Part shown: piece after piece, positions 20,591-29,457 of the stretch
How positions within the stretch are numbered: position 1 is the first letter of the stretch
How the letters are laid out: every line of letters starts with the position of its first letter
DNA from: Bacteroidota bacterium
Lineage (GTDB): Bacteria; Bacteroidota; Bacteroidia; Bacteroidales; UBA7960
DNA: 64,000 bases
Assembly (NCBI GenBank): GCA_007693555.1
Contig: REDJ01000108.1
Span: 1-64,000, forward strand
Direction: 5' to 3'
Notes under the pieces: generated by a model
Database searches by the model: none
Told to the model about the DNA's origin: nothing
What the model saw: only the letters and a program-made list of their open reading frames with translations
Position numbers and translations under genes: made by a program

Positions 20591-20854
20591 GAGGTTATGT
20601 TTGTGAATTGTCAAGATTGTGTACGAAATAATTTTTAATCTTAGAGGTTCAGTGTTTTTCAGGTAATATTTAAAATAGTGTGCTCTAAATCAGTTTTATA
20701 TCAGATTTAAATCAATATTTACTTTAGTTATAAATTATAATTAATCTAATTTTGTGAAAAAAATTGTTCATGACGCTATAAATTTATAAATAGCTTTATT
20801 TAAGTATATTATAAATTTTATATAAATATTTAATTGAATAATTATTGTATTTAC

Positions 20855-20934
20855 ATTTGCAAATAACACTAAAATATGTAAATTTACAAATGCATAAAAC
20901 AGTAAACAATCGTTGATTAACTTATGTAAACAAT
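20855..20934. promoter_or_regulatory. Promoter-proximal palindromes and direct repeat upstream of HTH gene
   Basis: ATTTGCAAAT (20855-20864), TGTAAATTTACA (20877-20888), direct repeat GTAAACAAT at 20902-20910 and 20926-20934; start codon at 20943. Confidence 0.5.
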
Positions 20935-20942
20935 AATTTGCA

Positions 20943-21461
20943 ATGGTAAATCGTATAAAGGAGATATTAAAGAAATATGACTTAACGGCATCAAAATTTG
21001 CCGATAGTCTGGAAGTTCCCCGCTCAACTATTTCACATATTTTATCGGAAAGAAATAAACCAAGCCTGGAATTTATACAAAAGGTTTTGGATAAATATCC
21101 TGAAATTGAAGTGAATTGGCTCTTAAAGGGAGAAGGTAATATTTTTGGTAAGGAAAGAGACCTTTTCTCAGATTTTTATGAGAAACCCGATGTACCTCAT
21201 AAATCAACCGAAAAAATAACGAATAACAAAAAAGAATTACCCTTTGAGATAAGCATAGAAAACGATCAGGATGAGAAAGATGTAAAATATGAGAATCCTG
21301 AAGGTGAAAAGCAATCAACATCAGAAGCAGAATACCCATCTGATACTAGAGATAAAACAGAAAAGATAAATAAAGAAACAGGGAAAAATGTTATTAAAAT
21401 TATTTTTCTTTACAATGACTACTCTTTCGAAGAGTTTTTTCCCACCCAAAAAGTAAATTAA
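20943..21461 (+). CDS. Helix-turn-helix (XRE/CI-like) transcriptional regulator
   Basis: 'MVNRIKEILKKYDLTASKFADSLEVPRSTISHILSERNKPSLEFIQKVLDKYPEIEVNWLLKGEG'. Confidence 0.9.
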   Translation: MVNRIKEILKKYDLTASKFADSLEVPRSTISHILSERNKPSLEFIQKVLDKYPEIEVNWLLKGEGNIFGKERDLFSDFYEKPDVPHKSTEKITNNKKELPFEISIENDQDEKDVKYENPEGEKQSTSEAEYPSDTRDKTEKINKETGKNVIKIIFLYNDYSFEEFFPTQKVN

Positions 21462-21479
21462 CCAGAGAGGTTATAAATA

Positions 21480-21905
21480 TTAATAATGAAACCTTTCCAG
21501 TTTGCTGAAAAAGTAATCAGATTCGATAATGGCATTTTCATCTGAATCTGAACCATGTAAACCATTCATAGGCAGACCTGTTCCAAATAATTTTCTCAAA
21601 GTCCCCTCATCAGCAGAACCAGGATCAGTTGAACCCAGTAATTTACGATATTCTTCCACAGCATTGTCTTTTTCCAATATGGCAAGCACGACAGGACCTG
21701 ATGACATATACTCTACCAATTTTTCATAAAAAGCCTTACCATTATGAATTTTATAAAAATCCTGAATTTGTTTCAGACTAAGGTGCATATATTTCAATGC
21801 AATAATTTTAAATCCGGCTTCATGGATTTTTGCAAGTATCGGGCCGGTATAGCCGTTTTTAACTGCACTGGGCTTAATTATTGTAAAGGTTATTTTTCCT
21901 GCCAT
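21480..21905 (-). CDS. ndk: Nucleoside-diphosphate kinase
   Basis: 'TFTIIKPSAVKNGYTGPIL', active-site region 'GLPMNGLHGSDSDENA'. Confidence 0.95.
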   Translation of the reverse strand: MAGKITFTIIKPSAVKNGYTGPILAKIHEAGFKIIALKYMHLSLKQIQDFYKIHNGKAFYEKLVEYMSSGPVVLAILEKDNAVEEYRKLLGSTDPGSADEGTLRKLFGTGLPMNGLHGSDSDENAIIESDYFFSKLERFHY

Positions 21906-22145
21906 AATTAGTAATTTTTATTGTTTTCTTTTTTTGAATTGAGTTTCGATAGTGAAGTACCTGTTTTCTTTAAATTGAAATTTAAATGAGTTAAATATCC
22001 TATAAAAATAATTAATTTGATTGATTTATTATGCCCTGCATGTTTTTTTTTAACTTTGTGATAATATCAAACCTTGATAAACTCAACCCCTGTCTGATTC
22101 AGGATGTTATTAACAAGTGGATTTTGAAATCTAAAAACTGAAAAC

Positions 22146-23186
22146 TTGAATAATCTTCAATCGCTACGAGAGCTCCTGTCGGATAAATCAAAGAAAATTC
22201 TTATCGTAAGCCATGTTAACCCCGATGGGGATGCAATTGGTTCAAGTATAGGCTTATATCATTATTTAAGGAATTCTTCCTTTGAAAATGTCAATGTGAT
22301 TTCACCCAATGCATTTCCCTCTTTCCTGGAGTGGATTCCTGAAAGTGAAACAATAATTATAGCACAGAATAATACGAAGCTTAGCGGAAAAATTATTAAA
22401 GAAGCAGATTTGATATTTTGTCTGGATTTCAATGATATTGCAAGAACCGAGGATATTGCCAGCCGGTTAAAGAAAACCGGTGCACCCAAAATTCTGATTG
22501 ATCATCATCCCGATCCCAGGCCCCACTTTGATTATGTGTATTCTGATGTAGAATCATCTTCTACAGCAGAAATGATTTATGAATTTATTGTTTCACTAGA
22601 AGGAAATAATGCCATAAGCAAAACCATTGCGGAATGTTTGTATGCAGGTATTATTACAGATACCGGTTCCTTGAGCTTTGGTTGTAACAATCCTCGCACA
22701 TATTACATATTGGCGCATCTTATGGAAACTGGAATTGATGGTGAAAAAATTCACAGGTTAATTTATGATACCTATTCGGAAGAACGGATGAGGCTGTTAG
22801 GGCATTGTCTAAGCCAGAGATTAAAAGTACTTCCGCAATATCAAACAGCATTCATTTTTCTGACCTCCCAAGACCTGAAAGAGTTTAATTACAAAGATGG
22901 AGATACCGAAGGTGTGGTAAATTATGGTTTAAGTATCAAGGGAATTTTCCTGGCTGCAATTTTCATTGAAAGAAAAGAAAATATTAAGATCTCTTTTCGC
23001 TCTGAAGGCAATTTGGATGTTAATATTCTTGCCAGGAAATATTTCAATGGTGGAGGCCACAAAAATGCTGCAGGAGGCAATTATAAAGATTCGATGGAGG
23101 GTACAATAAAATATTTTGAGAGCGTTTTAAAAGATGTCAGCAAGGATAATTTCAAAGCCTTACAGGGGCTGGAATATAATTCATAA
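22146..23186 (+). CDS. DHH/DHHA1 family phosphoesterase (NrnA-like oligoribonuclease/pAp phosphatase)
   Basis: 'VSHVNPDGDAIGSSIGLYHYL', 'LIDHHPDPRPHFDYVYSD', C-term 'NGGGHKNAAGG'. Confidence 0.93.
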   Translation: MNNLQSLRELLSDKSKKILIVSHVNPDGDAIGSSIGLYHYLRNSSFENVNVISPNAFPSFLEWIPESETIIIAQNNTKLSGKIIKEADLIFCLDFNDIARTEDIASRLKKTGAPKILIDHHPDPRPHFDYVYSDVESSSTAEMIYEFIVSLEGNNAISKTIAECLYAGIITDTGSLSFGCNNPRTYYILAHLMETGIDGEKIHRLIYDTYSEERMRLLGHCLSQRLKVLPQYQTAFIFLTSQDLKEFNYKDGDTEGVVNYGLSIKGIFLAAIFIERKENIKISFRSEGNLDVNILARKYFNGGGHKNAAGGNYKDSMEGTIKYFESVLKDVSKDNFKALQGLEYNS

Positions 23187-23243
23187 CTTTGCGATGGATT
23201 TTAAAACAGACAAATTTTTCAAAATAAAACAGGTTTTCCGGAA

Positions 23244-23774
23244 ATGAGTTTCAATCGTATTATTATTCTTTTAACAATAATGTTTCTGGTAATTTCATGT
23301 AATACTTCGGGAAAACAAGAAAGACAGACCAGCCGCGAAGAAATGCGTGAATCATTGCTTGGCGCGAATGTTTTACTCATAGATGCTGAAGAACAGGAAA
23401 TTGAGGATTTTGTGGAGCGCCATGGTTGGGACATGAAGTCTACAGGTTCGGGTTTAAGATATATGATTTATGAACACGGAACCGGAGAACCTGCCCAAAA
23501 AGACAGAATTGCCTGGTTAAATTATACAGTAAGCCTGCTTACAGGTGATCTGATTTATTCTTCAGAGGAAGACGGCATCAGGCAGTTTCGTATCGGAAGG
23601 GGTGGGGTAGAAAGTGGGCTGGAGGAAGGTATTTTGTTGCTAAGAGTAGGAGATAAGGCCCGGTTTATAATGCCATCTCACCTCGCACATGGTGTGCCTG
23701 GTGATGGTGCTAAAATCCCCAAAAGAGCTACTATTGTTTATGATATTGAACTAATTGATATAACTTATAATTAA
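23244..23774 (+). CDS. FKBP-type peptidyl-prolyl isomerase lipoprotein (GldI-like)
   Basis: Lipobox 'MFLVISCNTSG'; 'GSGLRYMIYEHGTGEPAQKDRIAWLNYTVSLLTGDLIYSS...GLEEGILLLRVGDKARFIMPSHLAHG'. Confidence 0.88.
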   Translation: MSFNRIIILLTIMFLVISCNTSGKQERQTSREEMRESLLGANVLLIDAEEQEIEDFVERHGWDMKSTGSGLRYMIYEHGTGEPAQKDRIAWLNYTVSLLTGDLIYSSEEDGIRQFRIGRGGVESGLEEGILLLRVGDKARFIMPSHLAHGVPGDGAKIPKRATIVYDIELIDITYN

Positions 23775-23895
23775 TTTAAAATTTCACCAGTAAAAGCAGA
23801 TTTATGAAATACCCATGTATGCACAAACGCACAAACACCAATAAAAATTGGGCATGGGTATTCCATATGACTGCTAAAAAACAAATTATTTACAT

Positions 23896-24771
23896 ATGAA
23901 AAAGTTATTTTATTTAAGCATTCCTTTTATGATCTTCTTGTTCAGTGCCTGCGGATCAAAAGATTTTAAACAAACCGACAGCGGGCTGACATATAAAATT
24001 CATCAGAGTAACAGGGGAGATAAAGCCTTAATAGACAATATTGTTAAAATGGAAGTTGCATATCGTTATCCGGAGGATTCCGTATTTTTTCACACAAAGG
24101 ATATTGGCGAGTTAATGTATATTCCTGTTATTCCCTCAGAATATGCAGGTGATATTTATGAAGGCTTAAGAATGCTGGCCAAAGGTGATAGTGCAACTTT
24201 CAAATTTGATGCGATGAGCTTCTTCATAACTACTGCCAAAACACCAATTCTTGATTTTATAGGACAAGAAGACAGTATTTATGTTGACATAAAGGTTCTG
24301 GATATTTTCACTCAGGAGCAATATAACGAATATGTTAATAAACAGAGAGAGGAAAGAATAAAGGAGCAGGAAATAGCTAAACATCTGGAAGAAGATTTAC
24401 TTCAGGACTATCTGTCAGATAATAATATAACCGTGGAATCCGAAGAGAGCGGATTGATTATTGTTATAGAAGAAGAAGGTACCGGTCCGAAACCACAAAG
24501 TGGTCAGAATGTTACAGTTCATTATACAGGAAAAATTCTTGACGGTACTGTCTTTGATTCTTCAGTTGAAAGAGGCCAGCCTTTTACGTTCCGTCTTGGA
24601 AGAGGACAGGTAATCAGGGGCTGGGATGAAGGTGTATCAAAACTGAATGTGGGTTCCAGGGCTACCCTGATTATCCCTTCTTATCTTGCATACGCTGATC
24701 AACAAAGAGGACCGGTTATTACTCCTTTCTCAACACTGATATTCGAAATTGAAGTGCTTGGAGTAGAATAA
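23896..24771 (+). CDS. FKBP-type peptidyl-prolyl isomerase lipoprotein (degenerate N-domain plus canonical C-domain)
   Basis: 'FLFSACGSK'; C-terminal 'GQNVTVHYTGKILDGTVFDSSVERGQPFTFRLGRGQVIRGWDEGVSKLNVGSRATLIIPSYLAYA'. Confidence 0.92.
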   Translation: MKKLFYLSIPFMIFLFSACGSKDFKQTDSGLTYKIHQSNRGDKALIDNIVKMEVAYRYPEDSVFFHTKDIGELMYIPVIPSEYAGDIYEGLRMLAKGDSATFKFDAMSFFITTAKTPILDFIGQEDSIYVDIKVLDIFTQEQYNEYVNKQREERIKEQEIAKHLEEDLLQDYLSDNNITVESEESGLIIVIEEEGTGPKPQSGQNVTVHYTGKILDGTVFDSSVERGQPFTFRLGRGQVIRGWDEGVSKLNVGSRATLIIPSYLAYADQQRGPVITPFSTLIFEIEVLGVE

Positions 24772-24822
24772 ATTTTAGCACCCTCAAGCCTTTAACAATT
24801 AAACAACCGAAAAAGAAAAGCT

Positions 24823-26001
24823 ATGGTCACTGCAAAACTGAAAAATATAACTTTTAGTATTTTATTTATAGCTCTACTTTCAGCTTGCTCAATACCACAG
24901 CGTATTGCTCAGCCCGTTTATGATAGTCATACTTCAGGAATACAATATCGTGTTACTCAAAAAGGTGATGGGCCATCCCCGCTACTGAACGATTTGGTTT
25001 TTGTTCATTATAAACTTTTACTCGAGGATAGCACAATCGTTGATAATAGCTATGAAAGGGGAGAACCGGTATCATTTAAAATGGGGGCTGGACAGGTTAT
25101 TACTGGTTGGGAAATAGGAATAGGTTTATTGAACGAAGGTGACAGGGCAATAATGATTGTTCCCCCTGATTTGGCTTACGGTGACAGGGCTATGGGAGAT
25201 ATTCCTGCAAATTCCAAATTGATTTTTGAATTGGAAATCGTAAAGATTGAGCCTGCCCCACAGCCTTTTGACATTGCTGATGATGTAAGTTTTACTGAAA
25301 CTACAAGTGGACTCCGATACCTGGTTGTTGAACCGGGTGACGGAATGATGCTTTTACCTGGAATGAGGGTTAGAATTCATTACACCGGTTTCTTTGAAGA
25401 TATGTCAATTTTTGATTCTTCGCTGCAACGTGATGAGCCTATTGATTTTACTTTAGGTAAAGGTATGGTAATAAGAGGATGGGAAGAAGGGATTTCAAAG
25501 TTGAGAGTTGGTGACAAGGCCAGGCTTTGGATACCCTATCAGCTTGCATATGGTGAACAGGGGCGTGGCCCCATACCCCCTGCTTCCAATCTTGTTTTTG
25601 ATGTAGAAGTTATTGACGCAGAGGAAGTAAAACGCCCTCAACCATTTGATATTTCTGGTAAAGAAATTTTTGAAACAGAATCAGGCCTACAGTATATTAT
25701 CGTGAATGAAGGTACCGGAATTTCTCCTGAGGAAGGACAGGTTGTGATAGTGCATTACACCGGGTTTCTTATGAATGGAAATATTTTTGACTCTTCGGTT
25801 GAACGTGGGCAGCCTTTCAGATTTCTGCTGGGTAAAGGACAAGTAATATCGGGTTGGGATGAAGGTGTTGCACTTATGTCAAGAGGTGCAAAATACCGTT
25901 TTATTATTCCACCTGAACTGGCCTACGGTGAGCGTGCTATGGGACCCGTACCGGCCAATGCTACACTTATTTTTGATGTAGAACTTTTAAATTTTGAATA
26001 A
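24823..26001 (+). CDS. Triple-domain FKBP-type peptidyl-prolyl isomerase lipoprotein
   Basis: Three consecutive FKBP units: 'GAGQVITGWEIGIG', 'GKGMVIRGWEEGISKL', 'GKGQVISGWDEGVALM'. Confidence 0.93.
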   Translation: MVTAKLKNITFSILFIALLSACSIPQRIAQPVYDSHTSGIQYRVTQKGDGPSPLLNDLVFVHYKLLLEDSTIVDNSYERGEPVSFKMGAGQVITGWEIGIGLLNEGDRAIMIVPPDLAYGDRAMGDIPANSKLIFELEIVKIEPAPQPFDIADDVSFTETTSGLRYLVVEPGDGMMLLPGMRVRIHYTGFFEDMSIFDSSLQRDEPIDFTLGKGMVIRGWEEGISKLRVGDKARLWIPYQLAYGEQGRGPIPPASNLVFDVEVIDAEEVKRPQPFDISGKEIFETESGLQYIIVNEGTGISPEEGQVVIVHYTGFLMNGNIFDSSVERGQPFRFLLGKGQVISGWDEGVALMSRGAKYRFIIPPELAYGERAMGPVPANATLIFDVELLNFE

Positions 26002-26016
26002 AACAATAAGCTATAT

Positions 26017-26862
26017 ATGACATTTTTACAAATAACCTGGGAGGCAAGCCCTGAGATTTTTTCAATCGGTCCGCTAACTGTAAGATGGTATGGTTTGTTT
26101 TGGGCTCTTTCTTTTTACATTGGATATGAAATTATGCGTTTGATTTTCAAACGTGAAAAAATGGGGCAGAAGGAGCTGGACAGTCTGTTAATTCACATAG
26201 CTATTGGTAGTATTGTGGGTGCCCGTCTGGGGCATTGCTTTTTTTATGATTTTGATTATTATATAGCCAACCCAATTGAGGTTTTATATATATGGCAGGG
26301 AGGCCTTGCCAGCCACGGAGGGGCAATTGGAATAATACTGGCAATGCTTCGTTACTACAGGAAATTTCCTCATATGCGATTTCTCTGGACAACGGATAGA
26401 TTGCTCATAGGAGTTGCGCTTGCAGCTTTCTTTATCAGAATGGGTAACCTTATGAATCATGAAATTTATGGGTACGTCACTGATCATCCCTGGGGTTTTA
26501 AGTTTATAGAAAATGTATCAGCATGGCTCAGAGGAGCCGACCCTGTATTTACTGAACCACGTCATCCTACTGCAATTTACGAAGGTGCAGGTTATCTGTT
26601 CATATTTACAAGTATGCTATGGCTTTACTTCAAAAGGATGCATAAGCTTTATGAGGGATTTCTTTCGGGCTACTTCCTTATTACACTTTTCGTCTGGAGG
26701 TTTGTTGTGGAATATGTAAAAGAAGTTCAATCACCATTTGAAGAAAATCTGTTTATAAATATGGGCCAGATACTAAGTATACCCATGATTTTACTGGGCA
26801 TTGGTGTATTGGTTTATACTTTCAGGACCAAAAAACCTGCAATCAGTATTGACTCCAAATAA
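26017..26862 (+). CDS. lgt: Prolipoprotein diacylglyceryl transferase
   Basis: 'VGARLGHCFFYDFDYY', 'WQGGLASHGGAIGIILAM', 'RMGNLMNHEIYGYVTDHPWGF', 'RHPTAIYEG'. Confidence 0.95.
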   Translation: MTFLQITWEASPEIFSIGPLTVRWYGLFWALSFYIGYEIMRLIFKREKMGQKELDSLLIHIAIGSIVGARLGHCFFYDFDYYIANPIEVLYIWQGGLASHGGAIGIILAMLRYYRKFPHMRFLWTTDRLLIGVALAAFFIRMGNLMNHEIYGYVTDHPWGFKFIENVSAWLRGADPVFTEPRHPTAIYEGAGYLFIFTSMLWLYFKRMHKLYEGFLSGYFLITLFVWRFVVEYVKEVQSPFEENLFINMGQILSIPMILLGIGVLVYTFRTKKPAISIDSK

Positions 26863-26867
26863 GAGAA

Positions 26868-27626
26868 TTATTTATATAAAAGAAATACCGTAGGTTGCTT
26901 ATCAAGATTGGGTAATTGATTTTTCCAGTCAAGAACATTGCGGGTCATAATAATCTCATTATTACAGGTAATATTGCTTGCAATGCAAAGCATTGTATCC
27001 GGTTTACAGGTATTTATTAAATCTTCAATGAGGGCATTGTTTCGGTATGGAGTTTCCATAAAAATCTGTGTTTGTTCCTTTCGATAAATATCTTGTTCAA
27101 TTTCCCTTATTTTTTGTATGCGATGTTTTGTTTCAATGGGAAGATATCCATGAAAGACAAAGTTTTGCCCGTTGAATCCTGAAGCCATCAAAGCCAGTAA
27201 AATTGAACTGGGCCCAACTAACGGTTTAACCCGTATGCCTTTCTCATGAGCATATTTCACTACAACCTGTCCAGGGTCTGCAATACAGGGTACGCCGGCC
27301 TCCGACAATAAACCTATATTTTTACCCATTTCAGCGTTTTTTAAAAACCCAGGAATTTCCTCATCAGGGGTATGTTTATTCAGAATATGAAATGTTATCT
27401 CATCAAAACTTTTATTAAAACCTGCTGTTCTTAAAAATCTGCGCGCGGTTCGCACATTTTCCACAATAAATTCATCAAGCCCTTTAATTTTATCGTAATT
27501 CCCCTTTGGTAAAATATCATTTATATTTTCAGATCCCAGGCCTACAGGAATAAGATAAAGGCTACCACAGGGCTTTTGACTAGAGTTTTTATCACTGTTT
27601 TTGATATTTTGAGAAGAAGTTCGCAT
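26868..27626 (-). CDS. SAM-dependent methyltransferase, RsmI/tetrapyrrole methylase family
   Basis: 'IGLLSEAGVPCIADPGQVVVKYAHEKGIRVKPLVGPSSILLALMASGF', 'METPYRN'. Confidence 0.9.
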   Translation of the reverse strand: MRTSSQNIKNSDKNSSQKPCGSLYLIPVGLGSENINDILPKGNYDKIKGLDEFIVENVRTARRFLRTAGFNKSFDEITFHILNKHTPDEEIPGFLKNAEMGKNIGLLSEAGVPCIADPGQVVVKYAHEKGIRVKPLVGPSSILLALMASGFNGQNFVFHGYLPIETKHRIQKIREIEQDIYRKEQTQIFMETPYRNNALIEDLINTCKPDTMLCIASNITCNNEIIMTRNVLDWKNQLPNLDKQPTVFLLYK

Positions 27627-27662
27627 GGGTATCAGATTTGTTTTCTGATGAGTTAATGAGAA

Positions 27663-28646
27663 TTATTCGATTTCAGCAGATTTCCAGGGAAGATTCTTCA
27701 GGTTTACATTTCCACCTGAGAAAATAACAGCCACATTTTTTGCTGCAAACCTGCCCGGATCTTCCAGGATGGCTGCAAGCGGCACTGCTGCAGAGGGTTC
27801 TATAACAATTTTCATTCTCTCCCAAACCATATACATGGCATGGATTATAGACTCCTCACGTGCTGTTATAATATCTTCTACATAATTCATTATTATGGGA
27901 TATGTTAAACTACCCAGGGAGGTTTTTAAACCGTCTGCAATGGTATCCGGAGCTACTGAAGGTACAAATTTCTTTTGCTGAAATGATTGCCATGCATCAT
28001 TGGCATTAAGTGGTTCGGCACCTATAACTTTTGTATTTTCTGAAAAATATCTTGCAGACAGAAGGGTACCACTAAGCAACCCACCGCCTCCCAATGGCAC
28101 AACTGCATAATCGGGTTTCTGGTCTGTTTGCTGCAGAAACTCATAAAAACAACCTGCCTGTCCTTCCATTATTCGATAATCGTTGTAGGGATGTACAAAG
28201 ATTGCCTGTGTTTGCTTCTGTATAACTTCAAGGGTTTTTTCTCTTGCCTCAAGAGTGGGTTCGCAAAATGTGATAAGCCCTCCGTAAGATTTAACGGCAT
28301 CTACCTTCACCTCCGGAGCATTGCGTGGCATTACAATATGGGCTTTTATATTCCTGATTTTGGCGGCCAGTGATAGCGCTTGTGCATGGTTTCCTGATGA
28401 ATGGGTACATACACCATGGATGGCTTCCTCATTGGCAAGGTGAAGCAATGCACTGTTGGCTCCCCTGAATTTAAAAGAACCTGCTTTTTGAAAGTTTTCG
28501 CATTTAAAAAATAAATTTGCCCCTGAAATCTTATTCAGCGTATCAGAAGTCATAACAGGTGTCTTTTTAACAACATAAGAGAGTTTGCTGCAGGTATCTT
28601 TGATTGCATTACCGTCGGGCAGATTGCTGAATTTCTGGGATTTCAC
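27663..28646 (-). CDS. PLP-dependent threonine/serine dehydratase-like enzyme
   Basis: PLP-lysine motif 'FFKCENFQKAGSFKFRGANSAL', 'HSSGNHAQALSLAAK', 'VPLGGGGLLSGTLLS'. Confidence 0.92.
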   Translation of the reverse strand: MKSQKFSNLPDGNAIKDTCSKLSYVVKKTPVMTSDTLNKISGANLFFKCENFQKAGSFKFRGANSALLHLANEEAIHGVCTHSSGNHAQALSLAAKIRNIKAHIVMPRNAPEVKVDAVKSYGGLITFCEPTLEAREKTLEVIQKQTQAIFVHPYNDYRIMEGQAGCFYEFLQQTDQKPDYAVVPLGGGGLLSGTLLSARYFSENTKVIGAEPLNANDAWQSFQQKKFVPSVAPDTIADGLKTSLGSLTYPIIMNYVEDIITAREESIIHAMYMVWERMKIVIEPSAAVPLAAILEDPGRFAAKNVAVIFSGGNVNLKNLPWKSAEIE

Positions 28647-28660
28647 CGGCCAATAAATTA

Positions 28661-29125
28661 TTATTTATGGTTTGAGATATTTTTGGCAATAACTTCACAG
28701 GCATCGTCAAGTAACTTGAAAACGTGATTAAAACCGTCTTTCCCACCATAATAAGGGTCAGGTACGGATTTATTCTGGCCAGGGTGTGTTGTGTCAAGGA
28801 TCATTTGAAGCTTTTCAAGATCTTTCCCATTGCGCGACAACGCTGCAATATCCGAAAAGTTATAACCGTCCATGGCATATATTTTATCAAACCTGTCAAA
28901 ATCTTCTGCTCTGAATTTTCTGGCTCTCTGGTCAGATATGTCAATCCCGTATCTGGCTGCTATTTCCATGGAACGTGGATCGGGCAATTCACCAACGTGG
29001 TAGGCTGCCGTACCGGCTGAGTCTACTTCAATATCCAGATTGTACTTTTTTGCTTTGGCTTTCATTATACCCTCTGCAAGGGGTGATCTGCAAATATTAC
29101 CAAGGCATACCATAAGTATTTTCAT
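28661..29125 (-). CDS. Low-molecular-weight protein-tyrosine phosphatase
   Basis: 'MVCLGNICRSPLAEGIM' (CX5R) and C-terminal 'VPDPYYGGKDGF'. Confidence 0.95.
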   Translation of the reverse strand: MKILMVCLGNICRSPLAEGIMKAKAKKYNLDIEVDSAGTAAYHVGELPDPRSMEIAARYGIDISDQRARKFRAEDFDRFDKIYAMDGYNFSDIAALSRNGKDLEKLQMILDTTHPGQNKSVPDPYYGGKDGFNHVFKLLDDACEVIAKNISNHK

Positions 29126-29153
29126 TCGAATAAAATGTTTTTAAGTTGTTGAA

Positions 29154-29215
29154 TGAAACCCACATACACCTTATTCATTGTCTTTTGCGGGCGGGTGTTA
29201 CTCATGTGGGTTTCA
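29154..29215. other. 12-bp perfect inverted repeat with 38-nt loop
   Basis: TGAAACCCACAT (29154-29165) and ATGTGGGTTTCA (29204-29215). Confidence 0.7.
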
Positions 29216-29392
29216 TCAGTTTATAATTTGATTAATTTGGTCAGATGGAACCACCAAATTTTTTTTATACGCTGAGTGATAATTAATTTTTGAAATAATC
29301 ATACTCGTACGTCTTTAAAGCTTAATCGTGGAGGTTTCATCTCTATTCAATTCGTTTTTATTACATTGTTTTTCTATACTTTTTTCTTCAAT

Positions 29393-29432
29393 AATAAGAA
29401 AACCCGGAAACATTTAAAATGTTGATCCGGGG
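29393..29432 (-). terminator. Hairpin terminator downstream of dnaA
   Basis: Minus strand CCCCGGATCAACATTTTAAATGTTTCCGGGTTTTCTTATT: CCCGGA/TCCGGG outer stem, AACATTT/AAATGTT inner stem, then a T-rich tail. Confidence 0.75.
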
Positions 29433-29457
29433 TCCTATAGAGAATTGATTAAAAATT

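Noticed and set aside
20943-21461. CI-like HTH gene as evidence of a prophage
   Set aside because: No integrase, structural or lysis genes nearby; flanked by an RHS relic and ndk.
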